Assembly (NCBI GenBank): GCA_046047755.1
Contig: JBJOHK010000122.1
Coordinates: 1-25,098, forward strand
Length of the DNA stretch: 25,098 nucleotides
Reading direction: 5' to 3'
Origin: JALRLA01 sp046047755
Lineage (GTDB): Bacteria > Bacteroidota > Bacteroidia > NS11-12g > UBA955
Numbering within the stretch: position 1 is the first letter of the stretch; every line of letters starts with the position of its first letter. Positions 24,275-25,098 of the stretch are shown one piece after another. A program made the translations under genes and the position numbers. The notes under the pieces were generated by a model. That model saw nothing but the letters and a program-made list of their open reading frames with translations. It was not told where the DNA came from and made no database searches.

Positions 24275-24924
24275 TGAAAACAAAAGGCCTTTTTCTTGGC
24301 TTCTGTTTGTGGGCATTGGCCATTAATGCCCAACAGCCAAAACTGGCGCGATTGCAGTACGGCGGCGGGGGCGATTGGTACAGCTCACGAACCGCACTAC
24401 CCAATTTAGCCCTGTTCTGCAATAGCCAAATTTCGACCCGTTTCCAAAGAGAGGAAGCCGTTGTTCAAGTAGGAAGTTCTGAGCTGTTTCAATACCCCTT
24501 TACTTTTTTAACCGGCCACGGAAACCTGGTATTCAGCGAAAGTGAAGCGGCCAACCTTCGCCTATACCTCGAATCGGGCGGCTTCCTCCACATCTGCGAC
24601 AATTATGGCCTGGATGTCTATGTACGCCGTGAGATGAAGAAAGTATTTCCAGAATTGGAATTCAGACTTGTACCCTTCTCTCACCCCATCTACAAGGGAC
24701 CCTTTGTTTTCTCAGCTGGGCTCCCCAAAGTACACGAACACGATGGAAAAGCACCCCAAGGTTGGGGCCTATTTTCCGGTGATCGACTGGTTTGTTTTTA
24801 CGATTACCAATGCGACCTGGGAAACGGGTGGGAAGATCCTGAAGTATACAATGATCCCGAAGCTGTTCGTATCAAAGCCTTACAAATGGGGGCCAACTTG
24901 GTCGCCTTCGCTTTAGGGCAATAA
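24274..24924 (+). CDS. DUF4159 secreted protein
   Basis: The start at 24274 overlaps the uppP stop by one base and opens a signal peptide (MKTKGLFLGFCLWALAINAQ); an in-frame GTG at 24256 would add six residues inside uppP. The 216-residue protein has the features of the DUF4159 family: LQYGGGGDWYSSRTALPNL (28–46), PFTFLTGHGNLVFSESE, then LRLYLESGGFLHICDNYG, near the glutamine-amidotransferase-like fold, and DPEAVRIKALQMGANLV at the end. The function of the family is unknown; related proteins occur near MoxR/Bat-type operons. Being last in the ftsX–uppP operon suggests an envelope role. A terminator follows at once. Confidence 0.88.
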   Translation: MKTKGLFLGFCLWALAINAQQPKLARLQYGGGGDWYSSRTALPNLALFCNSQISTRFQREEAVVQVGSSELFQYPFTFLTGHGNLVFSESEAANLRLYLESGGFLHICDNYGLDVYVRREMKKVFPELEFRLVPFSHPIYKGPFVFSAGLPKVHEHDGKAPQGWGLFSGDRLVCFYDYQCDLGNGWEDPEVYNDPEAVRIKALQMGANLVAFALGQ

Positions 24925-24950
24925 AAAAGGGGCCGAAGCCCCTTTTTTAA
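24923..24950. terminator. Rho-independent terminator after the ftsX–DUF4159 operon
   Basis: AAAAAAGGGGC (24923–24933), loop CGAA and GCCCCTTTTTT (24938–24948) form an 11-bp stem including an A/T-flank. It starts inside the stop codon of the DUF4159 gene. The A-run makes it usable on the minus strand too, for the gene converging from the right edge. Confidence 0.9.
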
Positions 24951-24963
24951 AATGAATATTCCG

Positions 24964-25098
24964 TTATCGCACTTCGCGTATCCATACTTGAGGCACGAGC
25001 CCTTCGAAGTAATACATACTCTTGTTGGCGTCTTTCTCTGAGCCAAAATGCTTTACAAATACGTAATAACTCTTGTTCTTGGGGTCGTACATCTTGTA
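24964..25098 (-). CDS. C-terminal end of a protein with a SPOR-like tail (5' part outside window)
   Basis: On the minus strand the frame is open from the window edge to a TAA at 24964–24966, giving 44 residues. Its segment KSYYVFVKHFGSEKDANKSM and the ending VPQVWIREVR resemble the second half of a SPOR-like domain (strand YYVxV, helix, strand WI) at the end of Bacteroidota envelope proteins. The gene converges on the DUF4159 gene and shares its terminator. Too little is present to name the protein. Confidence 0.6.
   Translation of the reverse strand, partial: YKMYDPKNKSYYVFVKHFGSEKDANKSMYYFEGLVPQVWIREVR

Noticed and set aside
23686..24333. Open frame of 215 codons on the minus strand opposite uppP
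   Set aside because: Antisense to uppP, Lys/Arg/Ser-rich translation without motifs; a shadow of the sense codons.

Overview
The window looks like chromosomal DNA of a Bacteroidota bacterium, probably Flavobacteriales-like. The evidence is a Bacteroidota-type LptD, a SusC/SusD pair, a SecD-SecF fusion, a secreted PKD protein ending in a type B gliding-motility (type IX secretion) C-terminal domain, and the ftsX–DUF3098–uppP block. Shine-Dalgarno sequences are mostly absent and several start regions carry TAnnTTTG-like elements, as expected for this phylum. I see no tRNA, rRNA, insertion sequence, prophage or CRISPR array. Genes are densely packed and no stretch above 300 bases lacks a gene.

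Left part (1–9260, plus strand): the 3' part of an lptD-like gene is followed 11 nt later by a secreted protein with an FGE/SUMF1 fold. After a short intergenic region with a 7-bp inverted repeat comes a four-gene operon: SusC-type TonB-dependent transporter, SusD lipoprotein, a small lipoprotein and a two-domain secreted protein. The junctions are a 2-nt gap, a 1-nt overlap and a 4-nt overlap. No glycosidase, peptidase or regulator accompanies the operon, so its substrate cannot be read from context. A GC-rich bidirectional terminator ends it.

Middle part (9257–22226, minus strand): read in the direction of transcription, the order is the type IX cargo protein, purL, an FAD-dependent oxidoreductase, a small secreted protein of unknown function, a PolX-family protein, a family 9 glycosyltransferase, secDF and lysA. 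The genes from purL to the glycosyltransferase overlap or nearly touch (8-nt overlap, 23-nt gap, two 4-nt ATGA overlaps), so they are probably one transcript. SecDF ends at two tandem hairpins. LysA ends inside the T-tract of the terminator it shares with the SusCD operon.

Right part (22370–24950, plus strand): ftsX, a small DUF3098 membrane protein, uppP and a DUF4159 secreted protein form a compact envelope operon closed by a terminator. The last 44 codons of a minus-strand gene with a SPOR-like end run off the right edge.

Most genes serve the cell envelope: LPS assembly (LptD), sugar transfer (GT9), secretion (SecDF, type IX cargo), division (FtsX), undecaprenyl phosphate recycling (UppP) and a meso-DAP/lysine step (LysA). 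The most unusual item is the PolX protein, whose polymerase palm has lost most of its catalytic residues while its PHP nuclease domain looks intact. The SusCD operon with two orphan secreted partners is the best candidate for an undescribed uptake system.
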